From: Pseudonocardia sp. 73-21
GTDB taxonomy: Bacteria; Actinomycetota; Actinomycetes; Mycobacteriales; Pseudonocardiaceae
Assembly: GCF_001899645.1 (NCBI RefSeq)
Contig: NZ_MKVV01000024.1
Coordinates: 57,016-121,015, forward strand
Reading direction: 5' to 3'
DNA length: 64,000 bases
Below the pieces are notes generated by a model. It saw only the letters and a program-made list of their open reading frames with translations, ran no database searches and was not told where the DNA came from. Below are positions 1 to 9,928 of this stretch, piece by piece (position 1 is the first letter of the stretch; the number at the start of each line of letters is the position of its first letter). Made by a program: the position numbers and the translations under genes.

Positions 1-1136
<1,136 letters not shown>

Positions 1137-1140
<4 letters not shown>

Positions 1141-2990
1141 GAGTCGGTCCTCCCGATCAAAGGGCGCTGCGTGGTCTTGTGCGCCTCGTAGGTCTTGCGG
1201 GCCTGCTGCGTGCTGTCCAGCTGCGCGACCTCGGATACCGGCACGTCCCACCAGCTCTCCGACGAGGGCACGGGGGCGAGCGGGTCGGTCTCGATGTGGA
1301 TCGCCGTGGTGCGATCCGAGGCGCGGGATGTCGCGATGGCGGCGCGGAACTCCTCGATCGTCGCCACACGGATCACCTGCGCGCCCAGGGACTCGGCGTT
1401 CGCAGCCAGATCGATCGGGAGCTTCCCGCCGTCGAGCATGCCGCTGGCGGGGTCCCGGTAGCGGTAGCTGGTGCCGAATCGTTGTGATCCGAGCGACTCC
1501 GACAGCGCCCCGATCGAGGCGAACCCGTGGTTCTGCACGATGACGAGGTTGAGCTTGATCCCCTCCGACACCGCGGTGACGATCTCCTGGGCCATCATCA
1601 GGTAGGAGCCGTCGCCGACGAGGGCGAACACCTCGCGGTCAGGCGCCCCCATCTTGACGCCGAGCGCACCGGCGATCTCGTAGCCCATGCAGCTGTAGGC
1701 GTACTCCACGTGGTACTGCTTGGAATCCCGTGCGCGCCAGAGCATCTGCAGGTCGCCGGGCATCGAGCCGGCGGCCTGCACGACGACGTCGCGGGCGTCC
1801 ATCTCCTCGTTGAGGGCGCCGAGCACCTCGGTCTGGGCCGGGAGCGGCTGGTGGTCCAGATGGAACGTCCGGTCCACCTCGGCGTTCCAGCCGGTCAGGT
1901 CCCAGGTCTTCTCGACGCTGTAGCCGTGCAACGCCTCGGTGAGCGCGTCGAGCCCCTCGCGGGCGTCGGCCACGAGCATCTCGCCCGCGTGCTTGGCCGC
2001 GTCCAGGGAGGCGATGTTGAGGTTGACGAACCTGACACCCTCGTGCTGGAACGCCGTGCGCGACGCGGTGGTGAAGTCGGAGTACCGGGTGCCGACGCCG
2101 ATGATCACGTCGGCGTGGCGGGCCAGGGCGTTGGCCACGGGGGAGCCGGTGGAGCCGACGCCGCCGACCGCGTTCGGGTGGTCCCACAGCAGTGCGCCCT
2201 TGCCCGCCTGGGTGTCGGCCACCGGGATGCCGGTGGCGTCGGCGAACCTCCGCAGCGCCTCGGTGGCCTCCGAGTAGTGCACGCCGCCGCCGGCCACCAG
2301 CAGCGGAGCCTTCGCCGACCGGATCAGCGCGACGGCCCGGGCCAGCGCCGCGGTGTCCGGCGCGGGCCGCTGGATGTGCCAGACGCGCCTGGCGAACAGC
2401 TCGTCGGGCCAGTCGTGCGCCTCGGCCTGCACGTCCTGGGGCAGCGCGATCGTGACCGCACCGGTCTGGGCCGGGTCGGTGAGCGCGCGCATCGCCCCCA
2501 GCAGCGCCGACGGGAGCTGCTCCGGCCGCCAGACGCGGTCGAAGAACACCGACAGCGGGCGGAAGGCGTCGTTGACGGAGACGTCGTAGCCGGCCGGGCT
2601 CTCCAGCTCCTGCAGCACCGGCGAGGCGACGCGGGTGGCGAAGATGTCGCTGGGGAGCAGGAGGACCGGGATGCGGTTGGTGGTGGCGAGCGCGGCGCCC
2701 GTCAGCATGTTCGTGGAGCCCGGTCCGATCGACGCCGTGCACGCCATGGCCTGCAGGCGGTTGCGCATCCGCGAGAAGCCGACCGACGCGTGCACCATGC
2801 CCTGCTCGTTGCGGGCCAGGTGGTAGGGCATCTCGTCGCGCATCTCGAGGAGCGCCTGGCCCACCCCGGCGACGTTCCCGTGGCCGAAGATGCCGAAGCA
2901 GCCCGGGATCAGGCGCTGCTCGACGCCGTCGCGCTCGCTGTACTGGTTGGCGAGGAAGCGGACGAGGGCCTGGGCGACGGTGAGTCTCAT
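1137..2990 (-). CDS. iolD: 3D-(3,5/4)-trihydroxycyclohexane-1,2-dione hydrolase
   Basis: A thiamine-diphosphate enzyme that opens the cyclohexane ring of the inositol intermediate to 5-deoxy-glucuronate. The 617-residue product has the acetolactate-synthase fold: FGHGNVAGVG near the N-terminus, TASIGPGSTNMLTGAAL in the pyrimidine-binding region, and GDGSYLMMAQEI followed by VIVQNHG, the ThDP-Mg motif, near residue 450. The frame stays open upstream to 3059, but MRLTVAQALVRF at 2990 is chosen because its ATG overlaps the iolB stop as ATGA and matches family N-termini. It sits between iolB and iolA in the operon. Confidence 0.95.
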
Positions 2991-3865
2991 CGGGCCTGGA
3001 CCCCCGTCATCGGCAGCCGCGGGTCGATGTCCTGGCCGTCCCAGGTGCCGCGGACCCACGCGTGCGCGGGGTCGTCGCAGATCAGCCAGGCGCGGTCGGG
3101 GCTCGGGCCCGCCATCACGTTGAGGTAGTAGAGGTCGTAGCCGGGCGCGGCCATCGACGGCCCGTGCCAGCCGTGCGGGATGAGCACGGTGTCACCGGTG
3201 CGCACCTCGGTGCAGACGTCGATCTCGCGGCCCGGGCCGGAGGTGTAGACGCGCTGGTAGCCCGGCCCGGCCGCGCCGTTCTCTCCGGGCGCCACCTCGA
3301 AGTAGTAGATCTCCTCCAGCACCGACTCGCCGTCGCGCTCCTCGTCGTGCTTGTGCGGGGGGAACGACGACCAGTTGCCGCCCGGCGTCAGCACCTCGAC
3401 GGCGATCAGCTTCTCGGCCTCGAACGACGCCGGGTTGCAGAAGTTGTTGACCTGACGGCTCGCCTGGCCCGCCCCGCGCAGCTCCACCTGCACGCCCTCG
3501 GCGGGGCCGTAGCGCGCGGGCAGCCGCTTCGTGGCGCGGGCGGCGGGCAGCGCGAACCGGCCGCCGGCCTCGGAGGTGACGGTGACCTGTGCGTCCCGGG
3601 GGACGTAGGCGAAGTCGGTGACCCGGGAGAACACGGTGTCGCGGCCGACCAGCGCGAACCGCTCTCCGTCGCACTCGACGACGCAGGAACCCGACAGCGG
3701 CAGCACCACCGTCTCGTCCTCGCCGGTCGGGAAGGTCGCGCTCTGGCCGGCGGCGAGGGTCAGCACACGCAATGAGCTGTAGCCCCAGTTCGCGGTCTTC
3801 GGGGTGATGACCAGCGAGAACGGCCCCTCGGCGCTCTCCCCGTCGCGGACGATGAACTCGCTCAC
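2987..3865 (-). CDS. iolB: 5-deoxy-glucuronate isomerase
   Basis: A cupin-type isomerase that converts 5-deoxy-glucuronate to 5-dehydro-2-deoxygluconate, the substrate of IolC. The product is 292 residues, the normal family length. Recognisable features are the start SEFIVRDG, the segment ANWGYSSLRVLTL, the metal-binding cupin residues in FPPHKHDEERDGESVLEEIYY, and HGWHGPSMAAPGYDLYYLNV near the end. The GTG start follows a good ribosome site, GGAGGAG. A 42-bp palindrome lies 18 nt upstream, between this gene and the preceding aldolase, so translation or message stability may be set separately here. Confidence 0.96.
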   Translation of the reverse strand: MSEFIVRDGESAEGPFSLVITPKTANWGYSSLRVLTLAAGQSATFPTGEDETVVLPLSGSCVVECDGERFALVGRDTVFSRVTDFAYVPRDAQVTVTSEAGGRFALPAARATKRLPARYGPAEGVQVELRGAGQASRQVNNFCNPASFEAEKLIAVEVLTPGGNWSSFPPHKHDEERDGESVLEEIYYFEVAPGENGAAGPGYQRVYTSGPGREIDVCTEVRTGDTVLIPHGWHGPSMAAPGYDLYYLNVMAGPSPDRAWLICDDPAHAWVRGTWDGQDIDPRLPMTGVQAR

Positions 3866-3882
3866 CGGTCTCCTCCAGAGGT

Positions 3883-3924
3883 CGTGCGCGGAAAACGGGG
3901 TCCTGGCACTGATAACCGCGCACG
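3883..3924. repeat. 42-bp palindromic intergenic repeat, copy 1
   Basis: The 9-bp arms CGTGCGCGG and CCGCGCACG are perfectly complementary and enclose 24 nt. A second copy at 49585-49626 has identical arms, the same length and orientation, and matches at 35 of 42 positions. Here it lies inside the iol operon between the aldolase stop and the iolB start, where it would form a strong RNA hairpin. It has no downstream T-run, so it is not a classical terminator. Confidence 0.75.
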
Positions 3925-3938
3925 GGCGGCGGAGCCGC

Positions 3939-4814
3939 TCACAGGAGCCCGACAGCGGAGTCGACGGCGGAGGCGACGTCGTCGTCGGGCGGGTAGAGCA
4001 GCGAGCGGCCGATCACCAGCCCCTGCACCGTCGGCAGCGCGAGGGCCTTGCTCCAGCTCGCGAACACCGCGTCGGGGTCGGCGGAGACCTCGCCGCCGAG
4101 GATCACCGCGGGCAGCGTCGTGGCCGCCATCGCGCGTTCCATCTCGTCGACGATCGGCACCTTCAGCCAGGTGCGGGCCGACGTGCGGCCCAACCCGGCG
4201 GCCACCGTCATCGCACGGATCATGGCGTCGGCGGTGAGCTCGTTGCGCACCCGGCCGTCCACGCGGTGGGAGATGAACGGCTCGACCATCGCCATCAGCC
4301 GGTGGTCGGCCAGGTCGCCGACGGCGCGGGCGCAGGACTCCAGCGTCGCGACCGTCGACGGGTCCTCGGCGTCGATGCGGGTGAGCATCTTGCCGCCCTC
4401 GTACCCCGACGCCGCGATGCTCGCCGCGTCGTAGGCGGTGAACCGGTCGTCCATCTCGAACGCCGTGCCCGCGAGACCGCCGCGGTTCATCGAGCCGACC
4501 ACGACCTTGTCGTCGAGCGCGCCGAGCAGCAGCAGGTCCTCGAGCACGTCCGGGGTGCCGAGCACGCCGTTGACGCCGGGGCGCGACAGCGCGAGCACGA
4601 GCCGGTCGAGCAGGTCACCGCGGTCGCCCATCGCGAACGCCCGGTCGCCGGCCCGCAGTGCGCCGCGGGCGGGATGGTCGGCCGCGATCATCATCAGCCG
4701 GCCGTGCTCGCCGAGCAGCGATGCCGGACGGACGCGGTTGGCCGCCGCCTCGGCGACGGCCTCCGGGCGCTGGACGCGGATCTCCACCAGGCGGCGGAGC
4801 TGATCCTCACGCAC
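3939..4814 (-). CDS. Cgl0158-type (beta/alpha)8-barrel protein, probable 5-dehydro-2-deoxyphosphogluconate aldolase
   Basis: The product has 291 residues and resembles the Cgl0158 family found in actinobacterial inositol clusters, related to class I DeoC/LacD aldolases. Visible segments are RLMMIAADHPARGAL near residue 35, KVVVGSMNRGGLAG, GYEGGKMLTRID, ARTWLKVPIVDEME (a candidate Schiff-base lysine) and PAVILGGEV. The GTG at 4814 is chosen because it starts 8 nt inside the end of iolC and gives the family N-terminus REDQLRRLVEIR; the open frame to 5126 is only GC-driven read-back through iolC. The pathway needs an aldolase to split 5-dehydro-2-deoxygluconate 6-phosphate, and no iolJ is visible in the window, so this is the likely one. 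The catalytic role is inferred. Confidence 0.85.
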   Translation of the reverse strand: MREDQLRRLVEIRVQRPEAVAEAAANRVRPASLLGEHGRLMMIAADHPARGALRAGDRAFAMGDRGDLLDRLVLALSRPGVNGVLGTPDVLEDLLLLGALDDKVVVGSMNRGGLAGTAFEMDDRFTAYDAASIAASGYEGGKMLTRIDAEDPSTVATLESCARAVGDLADHRLMAMVEPFISHRVDGRVRNELTADAMIRAMTVAAGLGRTSARTWLKVPIVDEMERAMAATTLPAVILGGEVSADPDAVFASWSKALALPTVQGLVIGRSLLYPPDDDVASAVDSAVGLL

Positions 4815-5763
4815 GGACGGCCTCCTCCAGCTTGGCCTCGACCTCGGTGGCCGTGGGCATGGCGTCCGAGCAGGCCAGACGCCCGGCGACGATGGCGCCG
4901 GCGGCGTTGCAGAAGCGCATCGCACGCTCCAGGCCCCAGCCCGACAGCAGGGCGTGGCAGAGCGCCCCGCCGAACGCGTCGCCCGCGCCGAGACCGTTGA
5001 CCACCTCGACGGGAACGGGAGGCACCTCGACCTCCCCGGTGCCGTCGGACGCCAGCACGCCGAGCGGGCCCTGCTTGACGACGGCGAGCTCGACGCCCGC
5101 GGCGTGCAGGGCCTTCGCGGCGGCATGCGGCTCGCGGACCCCGACGGCCGTCTCGCACTCGTCGAGGTTGCCGACGGCCACGGTCACGAACGGCAGCGCC
5201 TCCTGCACCCACCGGTGCGCCTCGTCGCGGGAGGACCAGAACATCGGCCGGTAGTCCAGGTCGAGCACGGTGATGCCGTTGCGGCCGCGGGCCCGCAGCG
5301 CGGCGAGCGTGGCGGAGCGGCTGGGCTCCTGCGACAGGCCCGTCACGGTCACCCAGAAGACGTCGGCGGCCCGGACGGCGTCGAGGTCCAGCTCGTCGGC
5401 CTCGATGCGGATGTCGGGGGCCAGCTCGGAGCGGTAGAAGTAGAGCGGGAAGTCGTCGGGCGGGAAGATCTCGCAGAACACCACGGGCGTCGGCACTCCG
5501 GGCACGGCGGTCACGAAGCGGTCGTCCACGCCGAAACCGCGCAGCGCGTCGTGCAGGAACTCACCGAACGGATCGGCTCCCGTCCGGGTGATCACGGCGC
5601 TGCGGCGGCCGTAGCGCGCCGCCGCCACCGCGACGTTGGACGGGCTTCCGCCCAGGTACTTGCCGAACGACGTGACCTCCCGCAGCGAGACGCCCACCTG
5701 GTCCGGGTACACGTCCACGCTGATGCGGCCCATGGTCAGTACTTCAGGCGTGTCGGTCGTCAC
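4807..5763 (-). CDS. iolC: 5-dehydro-2-deoxygluconokinase
   Basis: A PfkB-family sugar kinase that phosphorylates 5-dehydro-2-deoxygluconate. The 318-residue product carries GGSPSNVAVAAARYG near residue 40, characteristic of IolC, DLDYRPMFW in the middle and the catalytic VNGLGAGDAFGG near residue 260. It is the first gene of the leftward operon. The GTG start at 5763 has no ribosome site, but a TACACC hexamer ends 7 nt upstream with TTGACG 18 nt before that, so the message is probably leaderless. The palindrome at 5801-5820 abuts the -35 element, which points to repression by the divergent GntR protein. Confidence 0.95.
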   Translation of the reverse strand: MTTDTPEVLTMGRISVDVYPDQVGVSLREVTSFGKYLGGSPSNVAVAAARYGRRSAVITRTGADPFGEFLHDALRGFGVDDRFVTAVPGVPTPVVFCEIFPPDDFPLYFYRSELAPDIRIEADELDLDAVRAADVFWVTVTGLSQEPSRSATLAALRARGRNGITVLDLDYRPMFWSSRDEAHRWVQEALPFVTVAVGNLDECETAVGVREPHAAAKALHAAGVELAVVKQGPLGVLASDGTGEVEVPPVPVEVVNGLGAGDAFGGALCHALLSGWGLERAMRFCNAAGAIVAGRLACSDAMPTATEVEAKLEEAVRA

Positions 5764-5770
5764 GGTCAGA

Positions 5771-5820
5771 GGTGTACTCTCCCCGGCACGAGCACGTCAA
5801 CACTTTGTCCTGACAAAGTG
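5771..5820. promoter_or_regulatory. Divergent iolC/gntR promoters with 20-bp palindromic operator
   Basis: A perfect inverted repeat CACTTTGTC-CT-GACAAAGTG occupies 5801-5820. Reading left, TTGACG (complement of 5795-5800) directly abuts it, and TACACC (complement of 5771-5776) follows after 18 nt, ending 7 nt before the iolC GTG. Reading right, TACTCT (5775-5780) is a candidate -10 for the regulator gene, whose leader would then contain the palindrome. This fits one operator controlling both directions. Binding by the adjacent GntR protein is inferred from location. Confidence 0.75.
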
Positions 5821-5832
5821 CAAGGAGGATCG

Positions 5833-6576
5833 GTGACCGGAGGGTTCCTGCCCGAGGTGGCACTCGACCGGACCAGTCCGGTGCCCCTGTACTTCCAGGT
5901 GGCCACTCGCCTGCAGCAGCTGATCGAGGACGGGGAGATGCCCGTCGGGGGCAGGCTGGAGAACGAGGTGGACCTCGCCACCCGGCTCGGGGTCTCCCGG
6001 CCCACGATGCGCCGCGCCATCCAGTACCTCGTGGAACGCGGCATGCTCGTGCGCAAGCGGGGGGTCGGCACGCAGATCGTGCACCCCAAGGTCCGCAGAC
6101 CCGTGGAGCTCTCCAGCCTCTACGACGACCTCGCCAAGAGCGGTCAGGAGCCCCGCACCGAGATGCGGCTGTTCGAGATCAGGCCGGCACCCGACCACAT
6201 CGCCGAGGCTCTCGGGGTCCCCGAGGGCACGGAGGTGACCTGGTTCGAGCGGCTCCGGTATGCGGGCGGCGAGCCGTTGGCGATCATGCACAACGCCGTG
6301 CCCGTGGACGTGCTGCCGCTACGGCGTGAGGACCTCGAGCAGCACGGACTCTACGAACTGCTCCGTGCCGCCGGCCGGATTCCGCGCATGGCGAACCAGG
6401 TGGTGGGTGCGCGCGCAGCGACCACCGCGGAGGCCCGCATGCTCGGGGACTCCCGCGGTGCGCCGGTGCTCACGATGACCCGCACGGCGTGGGACGAATC
6501 CGGCCGTGCGGTGGAGTACGGCTCGCACCTCTACCGGGCGAGCCGTTACTCCTTCGAACTCACCCTCACCAGCTGA
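5833..6576 (+). CDS. GntR/HutC-family transcriptional regulator of inositol catabolism
   Basis: The product has 247 residues: an N-terminal winged helix (about residues 14-80; PLYFQVATRLQQLI, then LATRLGVSRPTMRRAIQYL and RKRGVGTQIV) and a C-terminal UTRA ligand domain (about 95-240; WFERLRYAGGEPLAIMHNAVP and VLTMTRTAWDESGR). The GTG at 5833 is preferred because AGGAGG ends 4 nt upstream; the in-frame GTG at 5818 lies inside the operator. It is divergent from iolC with an operator between, so it probably represses the operon and itself until an inositol intermediate binds. Confidence 0.9.
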   Translation: MTGGFLPEVALDRTSPVPLYFQVATRLQQLIEDGEMPVGGRLENEVDLATRLGVSRPTMRRAIQYLVERGMLVRKRGVGTQIVHPKVRRPVELSSLYDDLAKSGQEPRTEMRLFEIRPAPDHIAEALGVPEGTEVTWFERLRYAGGEPLAIMHNAVPVDVLPLRREDLEQHGLYELLRAAGRIPRMANQVVGARAATTAEARMLGDSRGAPVLTMTRTAWDESGRAVEYGSHLYRASRYSFELTLTS

Positions 6577-6589
6577 CGGCTGGTGAGGG
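6563..6589. terminator. Bidirectional hairpin between gntR and the DUF3073 gene
   Basis: CCCTCACCAGC (6563-6573) and GCTGGTGAGGG (6579-6589) form a perfect 11-bp stem with a 5-nt loop. The loop contains the gntR stop codon, and the convergent DUF3073 stop is 8 nt away. No T-run follows, as is common in high-GC actinobacteria. Confidence 0.7.
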
Positions 6590-6596
6590 CGCAGCG

Positions 6597-6812
6597 TCAA
6601 TAACGGCTGCGACGCTCGCCGGGACCCTCGTCGTCGAGATCGGCGGGGGCGTACGGGTCGTCGTAGTCGTCGTCATCCGCCTTCCCGTCGTCGTGGAGCA
6701 CCGTCCCACTACCGATCTCGCGCTGGAGCGCATCGAGATCCATCGTGGGGGAGCTGTACTTGAGCTCGCGGGCCACCTTCGTCTGCTTGGCCTTGGCTCG
6801 TCCGCGCCCCAT
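6597..6812 (-). CDS. DUF3073 family protein
   Basis: A 71-residue protein beginning MGRGRAKAKQTKVARELKYSSP, the hallmark of actinobacterial DUF3073. A basic N-terminus is followed by a very acidic stretch (DDGKADDDDYDDPYAPADLDD) and a basic tail. The family has no established function; the charge pattern suggests a nucleic-acid- or protein-associated small soluble factor. A ribosome site (AGGGGG) precedes the ATG. From memory the M. tuberculosis counterpart is Rv0810c, and the following YgfZ gene continues that synteny. Confidence 0.9.
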   Translation of the reverse strand: MGRGRAKAKQTKVARELKYSSPTMDLDALQREIGSGTVLHDDGKADDDDYDDPYAPADLDDEGPGERRSRY

Positions 6813-6956
6813 GGCTGGTCCCCCTTACAACAGGGAAGGGGCGGCCGGATGTCTCGGCGGCCCCATTCATCTCATCAATGTCCTGCTGACGACCATACCT
6901 TGCTGACCGCCAGGTGTGCGACGTGGCACCTCTTCCTGTGACGACGGACCCGTTCT

Positions 6957-8156
6957 TCACACAACGGGAACATCCGGACGGCTGCCCTCCACGCGGCTCC
7001 GGCGCAGGGTCACCAGCGCTCCGACGGCCGCGATCGCACCCATGACCAGCATCGCCGGCCATCCCGCGGCCTGCGCCACCAGGCCGCCCAGCGGCGGTGC
7101 CGCGGCTGCTCCCACGTAGTTCGCGGTGTTGGAGACGGCCATCGCGGTGGCGGCCCGGCCCTGGGGCGCGAGCTCACCCGCGGCGGTGAACACGAGCCCG
7201 TTCCAGCTGATCGCCAGTGCTGCGGCCGGCACGAGCACCGCGGCCAGCAGCGGGGCCGGTCCGGGTTCGAGGACGGCGGCGAGGCCGAACCCGACGGCGA
7301 CGGCCAGCGCGACGATCCGCAGCGGGCCGAGCCGGCTGCCTGCACGGTCGGACCAGAAGCCGTTGCCCAGCCGTCCGATCCCGCCCAGCACCTGTGTCAG
7401 GGCGAGCAGGCCGCCCGCCAGCGCCAGCGACATCCCCGCCCCGTCGTGGAGGACCTCGACCAGGAACACCGACCCCAGGAACTGCGGCACCACCAGCAGC
7501 ATTCCGCCCACGCTCAGGCGTAGGAGCCGGGGATCGGCCAGCACCGTGCGGACGCCGGTGGCGGGGGCGCGGCCGGTGGCGCCGCGTCCGGGCGGCTCAC
7601 GGATCCACACGGCCACGGCGACGGCGGCGACGACGCACGTGGCCGCCAGGACGGTGAACACCGCGGGCACGCCCCAGGCCGTGGCCACGGCCGGTAGCGC
7701 GACCGCGGCCGCGGCGGCACCGACGGGCACCGACGTCTGACGGACCGCCATCGCCATGCCGCGGTTCCGGGCCGGGAACCAGGTGAGCACGGCCCGTCCG
7801 CTCGCGGCGTTGACGCTCGCCCCGGACGCCCCTGCCAGCAGCAGGAGCGCACCGACCCCGATCGGGTCGCGGACGAACGTGGTCGCCCCCAGTGCGATCG
7901 CCGACCCGACGAGCCCGGCGGTCATCACCCCGCGCTCGCCGAAGCGGTCCGCGGCCCCGCCCCAGGCGATGAGGGTGGCGATCAGGCCGACGGAGATCAC
8001 CCCGATCAGCGCCCCGACGCCGGCCAGGCTCAGGTTGTAGTGGTCGCGCAGAGCCGGGGTGACGGCGGCGAGCCCGAGGAAGTACGTGGCCGTCGCGGCC
8101 TGCGCGAACGTGCCCACGCCAAGCACGACCCAGCGGTATCCGTTGCCCTCACCCAT
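6957..8156 (-). CDS. MFS transporter
   Basis: A 399-residue protein with about 12 hydrophobic segments and an MFS loop between helices 2 and 3 (AWGGAADRFGERGVMTAG, around residue 65). The central loop (IREPPGRGATGRAP) and the second half (FWSDRAGSRLGPLRI) repeat the pattern. The substrate cannot be told; the sequence resembles the oxalate/nitrate-like CynX group only loosely. TACCGT lies 6 nt before the ATG, suggesting a leaderless transcript. It is transcribed away from the rest of the cluster, with no partner gene. Confidence 0.85.
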   Translation of the reverse strand: MGEGNGYRWVVLGVGTFAQAATATYFLGLAAVTPALRDHYNLSLAGVGALIGVISVGLIATLIAWGGAADRFGERGVMTAGLVGSAIALGATTFVRDPIGVGALLLLAGASGASVNAASGRAVLTWFPARNRGMAMAVRQTSVPVGAAAAAVALPAVATAWGVPAVFTVLAATCVVAAVAVAVWIREPPGRGATGRAPATGVRTVLADPRLLRLSVGGMLLVVPQFLGSVFLVEVLHDGAGMSLALAGGLLALTQVLGGIGRLGNGFWSDRAGSRLGPLRIVALAVAVGFGLAAVLEPGPAPLLAAVLVPAAALAISWNGLVFTAAGELAPQGRAATAMAVSNTANYVGAAAAPPLGGLVAQAAGWPAMLVMGAIAAVGALVTLRRSRVEGSRPDVPVV

Positions 8157-8212
8157 GCGTCGACGGTACGTCGGGTTCCCGTCATCCGGGACCGTCGTCC
8201 CAGCTGATGAGA

Positions 8213-9301
8213 TCAGCCGCGGAGGCCGCCCCGCATCTGAGCCGCCCGGCCGGGCGGCAGCGTGCCGTCGTCGGCGGGCACCGAGTCGGGGTCGATGCGG
8301 GCCGGCGTGGCGCGTTCGCCCACCCCGGCCACCAGGTCGGCGTCGGTGGGAACCGACCGCTTGACCAGCGCCAGCGCCACCGCGCCCAGCTCGTGGTGCT
8401 GCACCACGGACCCGACGCGGCCCACGGTGCGGCCCTCGCGGACCACGGGGTCGCCCGGTACGGGGAGCTGCTCGTCGCCCGCGTCGAAGTGCAGGAGGAC
8501 GAGCTGCCGAGGCGGACGCCCCAGGTTGGCGACACGCGCAACCGTCTCCTGGCCGCGGTAGCAGCCCTTCTCCAGATGCACGGCCGGCCCGATCCAGCCC
8601 ACCTCGTGGGGGATGGTGCGGTCATCGGTGTCGAGGCCGAGGCGGGGCCGCCGCGACTCCACGCGCAGCGCCTCGAACGCCATCGTGCCCGCCGGGCGGG
8701 CGCCCGCGGCCGTGAGCCGCGCCAGCCAGTCGTCCTTCTCGGCCCGGGGCACCACCACGTCGGCGGCGTCGACGCCCGGCCACTCCATGCGGCGGACGAA
8801 CCCGCCGCCGGGCAGCGCCAGCACCCCGTGGGGCGCGGCGGGCACGGCGATCTCGGCCGCGGCCAGCACCGCGGGTGTGTCTGGTCCGACGACGCTGAGC
8901 ACCGCGAGCTCCGCCGTGGCGTCGCGGGGCTCGACCTTCGACCAGAACACCATCTTCGTCAGGTAGTCGAGCAGGTCGGCGAGCTCACCGGGCTCGGTGT
9001 CGAGGTAGACGACGGCGTCCCCGGAGGCATCGGCACAGTGGCCGACCACCATGTGGTGCAGCACGCGGCCCTGCAGGTCGAGGATCAGCGCCTCGGTGCC
9101 GGTGTCGGCGGGCAGCGCGCTGACGTGCTGGGTGAGCAGCAGGTGCAGCCAGGTCAGGCGGTCCTCGCCGGGCACGGCGATGACGCTCCGGTGGCTGCGG
9201 TCGACCACGGCGGCGGAACGGGCCATCGCCCGCTGCTCGGCCAGTGGGTCGCCGCGGTGGAGGGTGGCGTCGTCGTCCATGTGGTGCTCGGGCAGTGTCA
9301 T
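8213..9301 (-). CDS. ygfZ: Folate-binding YgfZ/GcvT-like protein
   Basis: The 362-residue product belongs to the tetrahydrofolate-binding GcvT-like family that supports assembly or repair of iron-sulfur proteins. The signature K-G-C-Y-x-G-Q-E appears as LEKGCYRGQETVARV near residue 245, and VGWIGPAVHLEKG precedes it. The ATG at 9301 follows directly on the stop of the Fur-family gene with no spacing, so the two are one transcription unit: a metal-responsive regulator paired with an Fe-S accessory protein. Confidence 0.92.
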   Translation of the reverse strand: MTLPEHHMDDDATLHRGDPLAEQRAMARSAAVVDRSHRSVIAVPGEDRLTWLHLLLTQHVSALPADTGTEALILDLQGRVLHHMVVGHCADASGDAVVYLDTEPGELADLLDYLTKMVFWSKVEPRDATAELAVLSVVGPDTPAVLAAAEIAVPAAPHGVLALPGGGFVRRMEWPGVDAADVVVPRAEKDDWLARLTAAGARPAGTMAFEALRVESRRPRLGLDTDDRTIPHEVGWIGPAVHLEKGCYRGQETVARVANLGRPPRQLVLLHFDAGDEQLPVPGDPVVREGRTVGRVGSVVQHHELGAVALALVKRSVPTDADLVAGVGERATPARIDPDSVPADDGTLPPGRAAQMRGGLRG

Positions 9302-9730
9302 CTACTCGTCCTCCGGTGGAGTGCTCTGGCACGTGTGGCAGGTGCCGGTCAGTGCCAGGTGGGTGACGTCGAGCTCGAACCCGGAGTCGGACCGCAACCG
9401 CCCGACGACCCCGTCGAGCAGGTCCAGCGGCGCCTCGGACACCGCGCCGCAGCTGTGGCAGACGACGTGGACGTGCTGGTGCTTCTCCTCGGAGTACGAC
9501 GGGGCGCCGTGACCCAGATGCGTGTGCCGCAGCAGGCCGATCCGCTCCATGAGGTCGAGGGTGCGGTAGATGGTGGTGATGTTGACCGCGGGCGCGGACC
9601 GCTGCACCTGCGTACAGATCTGCTCCGGGGTGGCGTGGCCGAGATCACGGACGGCGTCGAGCACCAGCTGTCGCTGTGGCGTCATCCGGAGGCCGCGCTG
9701 GTGCAACGTTCGTCGCAGCGAGGTGTCCAC
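9302..9730 (-). CDS. Fur-family metalloregulator
   Basis: A 142-residue repressor. The winged helix is at the N-terminus (RGLRMTPQRQLVLDAV, then NITTIYRTLDLMERIGLL), the sensing region has the metal ligands EEKHQHVHVVCHSCGAV, and the C-terminal pair is GTCHTCQS. The two CxxC motifs are the structural zinc site of Fur/Zur/Nur/PerR proteins; which metal it senses cannot be read from sequence. The GTG at 9730 is chosen because VDTSLRRTLHQRG is the usual start and TACCAT sits 6 nt upstream, consistent with a leaderless message. It is the first gene of a two-gene unit with ygfZ. Confidence 0.9.
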   Translation of the reverse strand: MDTSLRRTLHQRGLRMTPQRQLVLDAVRDLGHATPEQICTQVQRSAPAVNITTIYRTLDLMERIGLLRHTHLGHGAPSYSEEKHQHVHVVCHSCGAVSEAPLDLLDGVVGRLRSDSGFELDVTHLALTGTCHTCQSTPPEDE

Positions 9731-9928
9731 AACGCCATGGTAGGCCGGTGTCCGGTGAGGGCCTCTATACCGCCCCGGAACCCGAAAGTGGTGGTGCGAA
9801 ACACCGGCAGAACGACGAACGGTCCACGATCGGTATGCTCCGTCAGGGTGAACGGGCCGGTATGACCGACACGGCCTCCCTACCCTCGACGAGATGCAGG
9901 GTGTCCACAGGTTCGGGAAGGACCAACG

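Noticed and set aside
6563..6589. Regulatory operator at the gntR stop codon
   Set aside because: The 11-bp stem lies between two convergent stops, where a terminator is the simpler reading.
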